NCBI GenBank assembly: GCA_965229715.1 | Contig: CBDDJL010000002.1 | Span: 1-64,000 of the forward strand | Reading direction: 5' to 3' | Length of the DNA: 64,000 bases | Source: JAVJST01 sp965229715 | GTDB lineage: Bacteria; Pseudomonadota; Alphaproteobacteria; Rhodospirillales; Casp-alpha2 | Shown here: positions 18,243-27,432 of the stretch, in pieces | Position numbering within the stretch: the stretch's first letter is position 1 | Layout of the letters: each line of letters starts with the position of its first letter | The notes under the pieces: model-generated | Told to the model about the DNA's origin: nothing | Database searches by the model: none | Seen by the model: only the letters and a program-made list of their open reading frames with translations | Position numbers and translations under genes: made by a program

Positions 18243-18269
18243 GGCAACCTCCCGTCGCTCGTGCGTGCG

Positions 18270-18809
18270 TCAGGCGGCCTTGGCCGCGCTGCGCAGGTTT
18301 TCTAGCAGGTTCTGCGGCGAGCTCTCGCCGTAGGGGTCGGTTTCGCAGTTATCCTCGAAGCCGGGCTCTTCGAACCACGCTTCGACGACGCCGTCGTTGA
18401 CGATGGCGGCATAACGCCAGGAGCGCATGCCGAAGCCGAGATTGTCCTTGCAGACCAGCATGCCCATCTTGCGCGTGAACTCGCCGGATCCGTCGGGGAT
18501 CAGGCCGACGTTCTCGAGGTTCTGAGATTTGCCCCAGGCGTTCATGACGAACGCGTCGTTGACGGAGATGCAGTAGATCGCGTCGATGCCTTCGGCCTGG
18601 AACTCGGGCGCCAGCTTCTCGAAATCCGGCAGCTGATAGGTCGTGCAGGTCGGCGTGAACGCACCCGGCAGCGAGAACAGAATGACCCGCTTGCCTTTGA
18701 AATAGTCGTCCGTGGTCATGTCCTGCCAGCGGAACGGGTTCGGCCCGTCGATGCTCTCGTCGCGCACGCGGGTGCGGAAAGTAACCTGGGGAACGTGCTT
18801 GCCAATCAT
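18270..18809 (-). CDS. peroxiredoxin (Prx5-like)
   Basis: A 179-residue thiol peroxidase. The start at MIGKHVPQVT is chosen for AAGGAG eight bases upstream, not the longer frame. The peroxidatic cysteine is in SLPGAFTPTCTTYQLP near residue 49, the PxxxTxxC signature, and RSWRYAAIVNDG follows the catalytic Arg region. The C-terminus has a Cys in EDNCETDPYG. Members of this group reduce peroxides using glutathione or glutaredoxin. It opens the operon with DUF2061 and katG, and its promoter is flanked by two palindromes. Confidence 0.93.
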   Translation of the reverse strand: MIGKHVPQVTFRTRVRDESIDGPNPFRWQDMTTDDYFKGKRVILFSLPGAFTPTCTTYQLPDFEKLAPEFQAEGIDAIYCISVNDAFVMNAWGKSQNLENVGLIPDGSGEFTRKMGMLVCKDNLGFGMRSWRYAAIVNDGVVEAWFEEPGFEDNCETDPYGESSPQNLLENLRSAAKAA

Positions 18810-18843
18810 CGGGAACTCCTTGTGGTCTTGGTTGGTTGCGTTG

Positions 18844-18904
18844 TTTAGAATAATTCCAATATACAAATCTGAAGGCGCCGGTCAACCGTTTTCGTAGAAT
18901 TCTA
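18844..18904 (-). promoter_or_regulatory. promoter of the peroxiredoxin-DUF2061-katG operon with two palindromic operators
   Basis: On the minus strand TTGACC (18880-18885) and TATATT (18858-18863) are 16 bases apart. A perfect palindrome TAGAATTCTA (18895-18904) lies upstream of the -35 box, and TTTAGAATAATTCCAA (read on the plus strand, 18844-18859), palindromic but for one base, covers the -10 box and start point. The TTAGAA-N3-TTCTAA layout resembles sites of Fur-family regulators such as Irr or PerR. The regulator identity is inference. Confidence 0.55.
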
Positions 18905-18967
18905 AAAAATCTCATTATATATTGTTTTTAATATATTAATTTTACCAACACTTGCCTTGAATCCACC

Positions 18968-19669
18968 ATGCACGACGGGAACAATGGTCGCATGTATGAT
19001 GCTGGAGAACCGGACGGGACCAATGGCACGCTGACGTCGCCGATTTCAGCCGACGGCCGCGCCGAACCCGGAAAGCGCTACGAGGTCGCCGCGCGGTCGG
19101 GACGCGCGGTGCGCCTCGATACCGGTCAGACGCTCCGTATCGTCAACACCCACGGCACCCAGGTCTGCGATTTCTGGGCGTTCAGCGCCGACGACCCGGG
19201 CGAGTTCATGTCGATGGAGCATCTGCACGCGCAACTCGAGACCATCGTCCCGAGAACCGGTCAGGCGCTGTGCACCAATCGGCGCCGGCCGATCCTGACC
19301 TTCGCCGCCGATACCTCGCCCGGCATTCACGACACCGTCATCGCGGCCTGCGATCTGCACCGCTACCGCAGCCTCGGGGTCGCGGACTATCACGACAACT
19401 GCACCGACAATCTGCGCATGGCGATGCTCGCCGTCGGGCTGCGCGCGCCGGAAATCCCTGCACCCTTCAATCTGTGGATGAACATTCCGGTCGGCGCCGA
19501 CCACGGCATCGCATGGCTGCCGCCCGTCTCGGCAGCCGGCGACTATGTCGAGTTCCGCGCCGAAATGGATTGCATCTGCGTCATGTCGGCCTGTCCGCAG
19601 GACCTGATGCCGGTCAATGGCGTCGACAACACCCCGGTCGAACTGCATTTCGAGGTGGTGGCCGGCTGA
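18968..19669 (+). CDS. DUF1989 (urea carboxylase-associated) family protein
   Basis: A 233-residue protein of the DUF1989 family, often encoded next to urea carboxylase and amidase genes. Typical segments are LRIVNTHGTQVCDFWAF, the SMEHLHA segment, and YHDNCTDNLRMAM with Cys/His residues likely to bind metal, then NLWMNIPV and the Cys pair in CICVMSACPQD. Exact activity is unknown. The first ATG or the Met nine codons on could be the start. It is convergent with an amidase gene seven bases away, which fits a role in amide or guanidine nitrogen use. Confidence 0.85.
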   Translation: MHDGNNGRMYDAGEPDGTNGTLTSPISADGRAEPGKRYEVAARSGRAVRLDTGQTLRIVNTHGTQVCDFWAFSADDPGEFMSMEHLHAQLETIVPRTGQALCTNRRRPILTFAADTSPGIHDTVIAACDLHRYRSLGVADYHDNCTDNLRMAMLAVGLRAPEIPAPFNLWMNIPVGADHGIAWLPPVSAAGDYVEFRAEMDCICVMSACPQDLMPVNGVDNTPVELHFEVVAG

Positions 19670-19676
19670 TCCGGCC

Positions 19677-21089
19677 TCAGACCCATCCCAGATCGGGGCG
19701 CTTCGTGTGCCAGTCCGTCGCCTGCTGATAGGCGTACGCAATCCGGAACGCCGTTTCGTCGGCAAAGGGGCGCGCCGAGATCATCAGGCCGATGGGCAGG
19801 CCCTTGTCGCCGAAGCCGCAGGGCACGGTGACCGACGCCAGGTTCAGGTGATTGCCGATACAGGTGTTGCGCGAGAAATGCACCGGCGTCTGTTCGCCGG
19901 CCTCGATCGCCGCGACCGGCCAGGCGATCTGCGGATTGGTCGGCCCGAGGATCGCGTGCGCCTCGCCGAGCCGAGCGACGAAGCGGCGCTGAAAATCGTA
20001 GCGCTTGCGGAGCGCCAGGAAGTATTCGCTGGCCTCGACGCCGCGGCCGAGTTCGACCCACGACCCGTCCGGATCGATCGCGTCCGGGTACCGTTCGTAG
20101 TACCCGCGGTTGACCGCCCACGCCTCCGACCCGGAGACCGCACGGGACCGGTTGTGCTCGAGGATATCGGCGATCTCGGGGAAAGCGGCGCGCGTCACCT
20201 CGGCGCCGAGCCCTTGCAGCACCCGCACCGCATCCTCGACGGCGGCGACGACCTCGGGCTGGCAGCCGTCGAACAGGACCGTCTCGCAGACGGCGATCTT
20301 CAGGCCGGCAATGCCGCCGTCCAGCGCTGCCACGGGGCGCGCCGGCGCGGTCCCCCACGTCGTCTCGTCGCGCGGGTCGTCGCCCTGCATCGCCTCGAAC
20401 ACCAGCGCCGCATCCTCGGCGGTGCGGACCAACGGTCCGACGGTGTCGAGGCTCCACGACAGCGGCCAGACCCCGCCCCGGCCGAGCCGGCCGCCGGTCG
20501 GCTTGTACCCGGTCAGGCCGCAGAGCGCGGCGGGCAGACGGATCGACCCGGCGGTATCGGAGCCCAGCGCCATCGACACCATGCCGGCGGCGACGGCGAC
20601 GGCGGAACCGCTGCTCGATCCGCCGGGCAAATGGTGCGTCCGGTGCCACGGATTGTGTGGCGTGCCGAAATGCGGGTTGGTGCCGTTGATGTGAAACGCG
20701 AACTGCACCGTGTGCGTCTTGCCGACCAGCACCATCCCCGCCGCCGCCAGCCGGGCGACCGCATGGCTGTCGGTCTCGGCGATGTTGTCTTTCAGGAACG
20801 GCGCGCCGGCCTGGGTCGGCTCGCCGGCGACGTCGTAGAGGTCCTTCACCGCGTAGGGTACGCCGTCGAGCGGCCCGATCGCCTGCCCCGCCGCACGGCG
20901 CGCATCCGACGCCGCGGCCTCGGCCATGGCGCGGTCGCGGGTCAGGCCGATGAAGGCGTTGAGCGGCCCGTCCAACCGGTCGATGCGCGCGAACGTGCGC
21001 TCGGCTACCCCGACGGCGGTGGCCCGCCCGGCAGCGAGCACGGCGGCAATCTCGGCGACGGTGGCGAACGCGGGATCGAAATCGGTCAT
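19677..21089 (-). CDS. amidase (amidase signature family)
   Basis: A 470-residue hydrolase. The Ser-cisSer-Lys triad is visible: Lys in VPYAVKDLYDVAG near residue 80, cis-Ser in PGGSSSGSAVAV near 156, and the nucleophile Ser in LGSDTAGSIRLPAA near 179. It hydrolyses carbon-nitrogen bonds of amides; relatives include AtzF, allophanate hydrolase and indoleacetamide hydrolase. The neighbouring DUF1989 gene hints at urea-type or small amide substrates, but this is not proved by sequence. Confidence 0.93.
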   Translation of the reverse strand: MTDFDPAFATVAEIAAVLAAGRATAVGVAERTFARIDRLDGPLNAFIGLTRDRAMAEAAASDARRAAGQAIGPLDGVPYAVKDLYDVAGEPTQAGAPFLKDNIAETDSHAVARLAAAGMVLVGKTHTVQFAFHINGTNPHFGTPHNPWHRTHHLPGGSSSGSAVAVAAGMVSMALGSDTAGSIRLPAALCGLTGYKPTGGRLGRGGVWPLSWSLDTVGPLVRTAEDAALVFEAMQGDDPRDETTWGTAPARPVAALDGGIAGLKIAVCETVLFDGCQPEVVAAVEDAVRVLQGLGAEVTRAAFPEIADILEHNRSRAVSGSEAWAVNRGYYERYPDAIDPDGSWVELGRGVEASEYFLALRKRYDFQRRFVARLGEAHAILGPTNPQIAWPVAAIEAGEQTPVHFSRNTCIGNHLNLASVTVPCGFGDKGLPIGLMISARPFADETAFRIAYAYQQATDWHTKRPDLGWV

Positions 21090-21169
21090 GCGGCCATGCT
21101 GGCGGGAAGGGCGGCGGGTGGCAAGTCGTCAGCCGTCGGATTGCAAGGAAGGTGGAGACGAAATCTCAC

Positions 21170-22069
21170 TTACGCCTTGAAACAGTTCTCACGATGCCAG
21201 TCTAAGAAATGAGGGTGAGGCCAGTCCGTGGAGCGAGCCGGGAGGATTGCACGGCCACTCTCATTTATGAATGCTCTTACACTCTCAAAGTCGTTGACCT
21301 GCCGTGAGATGAGTATCTCAAAATCATCCGATAAACTGACGAGTCCGCGGTCGAACATCCAATGAGCCGTGCCTGACAATGCAATGCCATTACTCACGAT
21401 GTCTGGACCGTTGCATTGAACTGGCCGGATATGCGCTGCGTCCACTTCAGCCCGTCCACCGCCGTTGATGAACTTGAGTCCTGAGAACGCACAACGTTCG
21501 TCGTAAGCACGCAACACAACCCGCCGAAATACTCTGTCACGCACAATTCGGTTTGTCATTTGCTGGAGCCGTCGACGATCCGACTCAAGACCAAAAGGTG
21601 ACTGGTTTTCAGCAAGCTCCGTCTGTATCTCCGCCGCATCCACTCGAGGCGGCACCGATTCCGAGTCGTCGAGTCCCTTTTCGAGGATACGCAGAAAATC
21701 TGGTGACGAAATCGGCCTGACCGCGGATTGCGCACGACCAGACAAGCGGCCGTGTTCGTTGAGCAACCCCCGTTCGATTGGACCACTCGCGTCGCTAAAC
21801 TCAACATCATTCGCAAAGTCAAGATAACTGCCGGATGCGATCACGGCGATAAACATATCGTCTACTTTGGGATCTGGAATGATCTCTTGGATCCGGGCGA
21901 TCGCAAAGTAACCGCGAGAATTGGTTACCTTCTTAGGTTCCAGGTAGACGATCCAATCGCCGACCGCCTCGCGCGCACGTCCGAGGTATTGTTTTGGAAA
22001 TTGATACTGTACTGCCGGACTATCTTCGTAAATTGAGTCCGGACGAATCATAAACACACAATGGCCCAT
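21170..22069 (-). CDS. HNH endonuclease with possible PUA/EVE-like N-terminal domain
   Basis: A 299-residue protein. The C-terminal HNH_2-type nuclease has CAFSGLKF near 193, then DAAHIRP with His213, Asn227 in NGIALSG and His236 in TAHWMFDRG. The N-terminal part (GDWIVYLEPKK, SRGYFAIARIQEI) looks like the small beta-barrel of PUA/EVE/ASCH modules that read modified bases in type IV restriction enzymes; this is inference. Sampled lines of the gene have about 48-50% GC, well below the neighbours at about 65%, which suggests transfer. It lies next to tRNA-Ser and no methyltransferase is nearby. The start could be the Met at 22051. Confidence 0.78.
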   Translation of the reverse strand: MGHCVFMIRPDSIYEDSPAVQYQFPKQYLGRAREAVGDWIVYLEPKKVTNSRGYFAIARIQEIIPDPKVDDMFIAVIASGSYLDFANDVEFSDASGPIERGLLNEHGRLSGRAQSAVRPISSPDFLRILEKGLDDSESVPPRVDAAEIQTELAENQSPFGLESDRRRLQQMTNRIVRDRVFRRVVLRAYDERCAFSGLKFINGGGRAEVDAAHIRPVQCNGPDIVSNGIALSGTAHWMFDRGLVSLSDDFEILISRQVNDFESVRAFINESGRAILPARSTDWPHPHFLDWHRENCFKA

Positions 22070-22286
22070 ATGGCGAAGCTAGCTGACGTTAGAACTCCTG
22101 CCAATCACAGGTAGACAGTGATAGTAATAGCCAGTCCCAAAACCCGAATCGACGTGGTTGGGGAAACTGAAAAACGAAGGGAGGGGGGTTGCGGAAATCG
22201 CGATGCTCGAACCGCCTGCGGCGTCGCTCGGACGCGGTGCGTCCGCGCCGAACCCGGCTTCGAATCACATCTTCTCGCTTGCTATT

Positions 22287-22316
22287 AAAAAGGCCCGCTC
22301 AAGTGCGGGCCTTTTT
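22287..22316 (-). terminator. rho-independent terminator of tRNA-Ser
   Basis: On the minus strand GGCCCGC and GCGGGCC pair around a six-base loop and are followed by five T. It lies three bases beyond the CCA end of the tRNA gene. Confidence 0.85.
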
Positions 22317-22318
22317 AA

Positions 22319-22408
22319 TGGCGGAGGGAGGGGGATTCGAACCCCCGATACGGTTTCCCGTATACACGCTTTCCAAGCGTGCGCCTTCAGCCACTCGGCC
22401 ACCCCTCC
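22319..22408 (-). tRNA. tRNA-Ser (anticodon GGA)
   Basis: The minus strand folds into a class II tRNA of 90 bases with encoded CCA. The acceptor stem GGAGGGG pairs with TCCCTCC (one G-T pair), the anticodon loop is CTTGGAAAG reading GGA, the long variable arm has TACGGG and CCGTA, and the T arm is GGGGGTTCGAATCCCCC. The discriminator base is G as expected for serine. It sits in the middle of a lower-GC islet and could have been an integration target. Confidence 0.96.
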
Positions 22409-22506
22409 GGCGAGCCCCGACCAGAAGTCCTGTCGGGACGCGCCCTTATAATCCCCGCATGCTGATTCGGACAAGCGCCGTCGAAGCCGTCCCGGACAGA
22501 ACCGTT

Positions 22507-24093
22507 CTAGTTCACTAGAACCCGCATCGGCAGGAGTGCAACAATCTTCCGGCGTTCCTGCATCTGTATGTTCGCGATCAGCAACGAAAAAACATTCTGT
22601 CTGTCATTCACTGGCTCGTAATCCGCCAAAATTTCCTTGGATATCCGCTTACCGCTGCCCATCGACTGGGCGACGATGCCGATGATCTCGGGCGGAATGC
22701 CATCGAGAGAAAAAGTAACATCGGCCGGAGGCACACCCGCCATCCCGACAACGAAGGAATTGGCGTTCTTGAGGTCGAACTCGAAGATAGCGGGGAAAGC
22801 CTCGGCGATCGTCGCTTGCAGCCGACGGTTCGTATTCGTGCGCTCCGGGTCGAGAAAAGCGTTCATTACCACAGCGCCGTCAGGGCTCATGCAACGCCTA
22901 AGGCCCTTGAAAAACTCCGTCGTGAGAAGATAGTCGGGCGTGCCGTCGCCTTGGAACAGATCGACGACAATTACGTCGTAGACGGATTCACATCTGCGGA
23001 CCCAGGTTCGGGCGTCCTCGACGACGGTTCGGATGTGATTTCCACGAAAGCCAAAGTATCTGGTCGCCGCTTCAAGTGCGTTCTTGTTGATGTCGACGAC
23101 GGTGACGTCGAGTCCGCGGCGGGCAAAATCCTGAGGCACTATTCCGGCGCCAAGTCCCAAGACCAGCGCGCTCCTGGCCTCGGGAACGAATGCCGCGGAA
23201 AGTTTGTCGAGCACGTAGGTGTACATCGAAACGGAGACGTTCTCGTGGGTCGCTCTGTTTTGGATGATCCCGTCCTGAATGAACGCTCTAATCGGACTGC
23301 CGCCATCGTTCCGGGGTAGAATGTCAACGATCTTGATATTGCCATACAGCGAAGAAAACTCGTCGACGATTTCAACCCTAAAGCCGTTGTCGGAATACGC
23401 GGCCAGATAATCCAAGTAGCGGCTATGATTGGCGACAAAGCCGCCGCTCACGATGATGATGACAAGTAAACCAGCGATCAGTCGGCGGCGTTGGCGCCGA
23501 CCAAGGGCCTGAATACGAATTGCCGGGACTATGATCGCTGCACAAAGTGAGAGTGCCAGCCATGACAAGGCACTGAAGTTGGTGAAGTTCGGTATGATCG
23601 CGAATGCAGTGACCACAACGCCAACCACCGATCCCGCGGTGCTAACGAAGAGCACGAGGCCAGCGCCGCCATCTCCGCGCGTGTCAGCGTCGCCACGCAA
23701 TGAGATAAGGAGAGGATTCATCGCCGACAGACAAACAAGCGGCAGTGCAAGCAACGCGAAACTCGCGATGAAACTGCCGGCGACTAAATCGAAGTTTGCG
23801 AGATACGGAAATCCGATTGGATAAATCGCCGAAGACACAGTGATCGATGCCGCAGATATTACCGGCAGTACCAGGAAAACTTCCATCTGGGCATTCAAGG
23901 CGAGAGCCTTGGTGATCCTTCCGCCGACGAAGTAACCGACGGCGAGAAAAGTCAGGGTCGTACTGAGTATGCCGGTCCAGATGTAGAGACTAACCCCGAA
24001 GTATGGCGTCATGATCCGTGATGAAAGGACTTCCAGCGCCAGCACGACGGCGCCGGTAAAGAATATTAATGCCAATCCCCATTTGCCGTTCAT
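22507..24093 (-). CDS. fused membrane / spermidine synthase-like protein
   Basis: A 528-residue protein. The first 215 residues hold about six to seven membrane helices starting with LALIFFTGAVVLALEVLSSR. The C-terminal part is a Rossmann methyltransferase-type fold of the spermidine synthase family: ALVLGLGAGIVPQDF as the nucleotide motif, VTVVDINKNAL, and VYDVIVVDLFQGDGTP. These fused proteins are common but their true reaction is usually unknown; polyamine synthesis is not established for them. Base composition is about 50-54% GC in sampled lines, lower than the flanks, so it may share the origin of the HNH gene. Confidence 0.85.
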   Translation of the reverse strand: MNGKWGLALIFFTGAVVLALEVLSSRIMTPYFGVSLYIWTGILSTTLTFLAVGYFVGGRITKALALNAQMEVFLVLPVISAASITVSSAIYPIGFPYLANFDLVAGSFIASFALLALPLVCLSAMNPLLISLRGDADTRGDGGAGLVLFVSTAGSVVGVVVTAFAIIPNFTNFSALSWLALSLCAAIIVPAIRIQALGRRQRRRLIAGLLVIIIVSGGFVANHSRYLDYLAAYSDNGFRVEIVDEFSSLYGNIKIVDILPRNDGGSPIRAFIQDGIIQNRATHENVSVSMYTYVLDKLSAAFVPEARSALVLGLGAGIVPQDFARRGLDVTVVDINKNALEAATRYFGFRGNHIRTVVEDARTWVRRCESVYDVIVVDLFQGDGTPDYLLTTEFFKGLRRCMSPDGAVVMNAFLDPERTNTNRRLQATIAEAFPAIFEFDLKNANSFVVGMAGVPPADVTFSLDGIPPEIIGIVAQSMGSGKRISKEILADYEPVNDRQNVFSLLIANIQMQERRKIVALLPMRVLVN

Positions 24094-24242
24094 AGTTATC
24101 GTGTGCCCTTAAGTCGCGCCCAATTCCAAGTTATGCAGGCAAACAAACTGCCAGTTGGACGCAAATTTGTAGATGTGATCGATGCTCCAGTCGAGAACTT
24201 CGACGCTGTTGGCTGGCTTTGGGTGCGGATCGGTCGCTTGTA

Positions 24243-27200
24243 TCACAATTCGGACGCCGGCTCAGGCGCTGCGCCGGTCTTGCCACGGACCGCGTCGCCG
24301 ATGCGCCGGCAGACGACGTAGAACGCCGGGGTCATCAGCAGGCCGAACGCGGTGACGCCGATCATGCCGGCGAACACGGCGGTGCCGAGCGCCTGGCGCA
24401 TCTCCGCGCCGGCGCCGGTGGCGACGACCAGTGGCACGACGCCCAGGATGAACGCGAACGAGGTCATCAGGATCGGCCTGAGCCGCGTCTTGGCCGCGTC
24501 CGCCGCGGCGCTGACGATATCGGCGCCCTCGGCCTCCGCCTGCTTGGCGAATTCGACGATCAGGATGGCGTTCTTGGCGGCGAGACCGATCAGCACGACG
24601 AAGCCAATCTGCACCAGGATGTTGATGTCGATGCCGCGGAAGCCGATGCCGACGACGGCGGACAGCAGGCTCATCGGCACGATCAGGATGACCGCCAGCG
24701 GCAGCATGAGGCTCTCGTAGAGCGCCGCGAGCAATAGAAACACGAAGACCACGGCGAGACCGAAGGCGATCATCGCCGTATCGCCGGCGAGTTTCTCCTG
24801 CAGCGCAAGCTCGGTCCACTCGAACGAGAACCCGTCCGGCAGCGTGCGTTCGGCGAGCGCCTCCATGGCGGCGATGACCTGCCCCGTGGAAATGCCGGGC
24901 GCCGCCTCGCCCTGCAGGCTGGCGGCGGGATAGAGGTTGTAGCGCGGCACCCGGTGCGGCCCGGTGATGTCGCGGAACGTCGCAATCGACCCGATCGGCA
25001 CCATGCCGCCCGAGTTCGAACGGGTCCGGAGATCGGCGATATCGAGGATCTCGTCGCGATACTTGCCGTCGGCCTGCGCGGTGACTCGGAACGTGCGGCC
25101 GAGGTAGTTGAAGTCGTTGACGAAGGCGGATCCGAGATAGACCTCGAGCGCCTCGAACACGCGCTCCGGCGGCACGCCCAGCATCTCCGCCTTGACCCGG
25201 TCGATGTCGGCGAAGATTTGCGGCGTGCCGGTATTGAACAGCGAGAACGCATAGGCAGTCTCCGGCAGGCCATTCGCGGCGCCGACGAAGGCGCCGGTCG
25301 CCCTTTCGAGTGCGTCGAGACCCCGGTTGCGCCGGTCCTGCACATAGAGCTTGAAGCCGCCGCCGGTGCCGATGCCGCGGATCGGCGGCGGCGCGACGAG
25401 GAAGATGCGGGCGTCCTTGATCTGGAACAGGTTTGCCTGCACCTCGCCGAGAATGCGCTGGGTCGTCATGCCCGTCTTCGCGCGTTCCGCGAACGGCTGC
25501 ATGGTGAAGAAAATCGCGCCCGCATTCGGTGCGTTGGTGAACGTCGCCCCGTCGAAACCGGCGAAACCCGCGGTATGGAGCGTACCCGGATGGTCGAGAA
25601 TGATCTCCGTTGCACGGCGTACGACCTCGTCGGTACGCGCCAGCGAGGCGCCGGCCGGCAGCTGGATGACGGTGATCAGGTAACCCTGGTCCTGAGCCGG
25701 AACAAAGCCTTTCGGCGTCTCCTGAAACTCCTTCCAGGTCAGCCCGATCAGACCGGCGTAGGCGATCAGCACGACGACCGTCATCCGCAGCAGCCGCGCG
25801 GTCACCGCGCCGAACGCTGCGGTCAGGCCGTCGAACATCTTGTTGAAGGCGGCGGCGAACGCCCGGAACGGCCAGCCGATGACGCGCATGACCCCCTGCG
25901 GCGCGCGTTTTTCCGACTCGGCCTTGAGCAGCAGCGCCGCCATGGCCGGCGACAGGGTCAGCGAGACCACTGTCGAAATCAGCGTCGAGCCGACGATGGT
26001 CATGGCGAACTGTTCATAGAAACGGCCGGAAATGCCGGCAATAAAGGCCGTCGGCAGGAACACCGCGACCAGTACCACCGACGTCGCGACCAGCGCGCCG
26101 CCGACCTCGTCGATGGTCTTGTGCGCCGCATCCCTTGGCGACATGCCGCGCCGCAGATAGCGTTCGACGTTTTCGACCACGACGATGGCGTCGTCGACGA
26201 CGATGCCGATGGCCAGCACGAGGCCGAGCAGCGACAGGTTGTTGAGGGAGAACCCGAACGCCGCCATCACCGCGAAGGTGCCGATCAGGGAGACCGGGAT
26301 GGCAAGGATCGGGATCAGCGCGACCCGGAAGTTCTGCAGGAACACGACGATGACGATGATAACCAGCACCACCGCCTCGAAGATGGTCATGTAGACCGCG
26401 TCGATCGACTGTTCGATGAACTCCGTCGGGTTATAGATGATGTCGTAGGCGACGCCCTGCGGAAACTCGCCGGAAAGGCTCTCCACGGTCGACTTCACCG
26501 CGGCAGCCGTTTCGAGCGCGTTGGAGCCGGGCCGCTGGAAAATCAGGATCGGCAGCGCCTGGTCCTCGTCGAGATAACCGTTGGTGCCGTAGCTCCGCGC
26601 GCCGAGTTCGACCCGCGCGACATCGCGCACCCGCACCGTTCGTCCTTCGTCGTCTGTACGGATGACGATGTTGCCGAACTGCTCGGGCTCGACCAGACGG
26701 CCGAGGGTCTGCACGTTGTACTCGAAAGCGCCGGGATCGGGCACCGGCAGCTGGTTGAGCACGCCCGACGCGACCTGCAGGTTGTTGGCGCGGAGCGCGG
26801 CGACGATCTCGCCGGCGGTCAGGCCGCGCGCATTGGCGAGGTCGGGATCGATCCAGACCCGCATGGAAAACTCGCGCTCGGCGAAGATACGGGCTTCGCC
26901 GACGCCCCGGATGCGGGCCAGCTGGTCGATGATCTGCGTCTTGGCGTAGTTCGAGAGATAGAGCGAGTCGCGCGAGCCGTCCGGCGAATAGATGTGAATG
27001 ACCATCATCAGGTCGGGCGAGTTCTTGCGCGTCACCACGCCGAGCCGCCGCACCGGCTCCGGCAACCGGGGCTCGGCGATGGCGACGCGGTTCTGGACCA
27101 GCACCTGGGCGGCGTCGAGATCGGTGCCAAGCTCGAAGGTGATGGTCAGGGTCAGTTGCCCGTCGCCAGTCGCCTGGCTCAGCATGTAGAGCATGTTCTC

Positions 27201-27422
27201 GACGCCGTTGATCTCCTGTTCCAGCGGCGTCGCCACCGTGTCCGCGACGATTTCGGCGGAAGCGCCGGGATAGGACGCGGTGACCTGAATCGTCGGTGGC
27301 GCGACCTCCGGATACTGCGAGACCGGCAGCGAGGTATAGCTGAGCACGCCCAGCAGGGTGATCAAAATCGAAACGACGGAGGCGAAGATCGGCCGGTCGA
27401 TGAAGAAATGGGCGAGCCCCAT
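24243..27422 (-). CDS. RND efflux transporter, permease subunit (HAE1 type)
   Basis: A 1059-residue inner-membrane drug exporter of AcrB/MexB size. The start is MGLAHFFIDRPIFASVVSIL. The proton-relay aspartates are in GIVVDDAIVVVENV near 408 and the relay lysine in GLAAKNAILIVEFAKQ near 940. Two large periplasmic loops lie between helices 1-2 and 7-8. It follows the adaptor gene by 10 bp, so the two are one operon. No outer-membrane channel gene is adjacent, so a TolC-like protein from elsewhere must complete the pump. Confidence 0.95.
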   Translation of the reverse strand: MGLAHFFIDRPIFASVVSILITLLGVLSYTSLPVSQYPEVAPPTIQVTASYPGASAEIVADTVATPLEQEINGVENMLYMLSQATGDGQLTLTITFELGTDLDAAQVLVQNRVAIAEPRLPEPVRRLGVVTRKNSPDLMMVIHIYSPDGSRDSLYLSNYAKTQIIDQLARIRGVGEARIFAEREFSMRVWIDPDLANARGLTAGEIVAALRANNLQVASGVLNQLPVPDPGAFEYNVQTLGRLVEPEQFGNIVIRTDDEGRTVRVRDVARVELGARSYGTNGYLDEDQALPILIFQRPGSNALETAAAVKSTVESLSGEFPQGVAYDIIYNPTEFIEQSIDAVYMTIFEAVVLVIIVIVVFLQNFRVALIPILAIPVSLIGTFAVMAAFGFSLNNLSLLGLVLAIGIVVDDAIVVVENVERYLRRGMSPRDAAHKTIDEVGGALVATSVVLVAVFLPTAFIAGISGRFYEQFAMTIVGSTLISTVVSLTLSPAMAALLLKAESEKRAPQGVMRVIGWPFRAFAAAFNKMFDGLTAAFGAVTARLLRMTVVVLIAYAGLIGLTWKEFQETPKGFVPAQDQGYLITVIQLPAGASLARTDEVVRRATEIILDHPGTLHTAGFAGFDGATFTNAPNAGAIFFTMQPFAERAKTGMTTQRILGEVQANLFQIKDARIFLVAPPPIRGIGTGGGFKLYVQDRRNRGLDALERATGAFVGAANGLPETAYAFSLFNTGTPQIFADIDRVKAEMLGVPPERVFEALEVYLGSAFVNDFNYLGRTFRVTAQADGKYRDEILDIADLRTRSNSGGMVPIGSIATFRDITGPHRVPRYNLYPAASLQGEAAPGISTGQVIAAMEALAERTLPDGFSFEWTELALQEKLAGDTAMIAFGLAVVFVFLLLAALYESLMLPLAVILIVPMSLLSAVVGIGFRGIDINILVQIGFVVLIGLAAKNAILIVEFAKQAEAEGADIVSAAADAAKTRLRPILMTSFAFILGVVPLVVATGAGAEMRQALGTAVFAGMIGVTAFGLLMTPAFYVVCRRIGDAVRGKTGAAPEPASEL

Positions 27423-27432
27423 GACGCCGGTC

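Noticed and set aside
22178..22197. GAAGGGAGGGGGGTTG resembling the tRNA-Ser 3' end, as a possible attachment-site copy
   Set aside because: The match is mostly a purine run and breaks down in the T arm, and no integrase is present.
22189..22518. Plus-strand frames reading GGGFEPP-type peptides
   Set aside because: These are translations of the antisense of tRNA-Ser, a frequent false gene.
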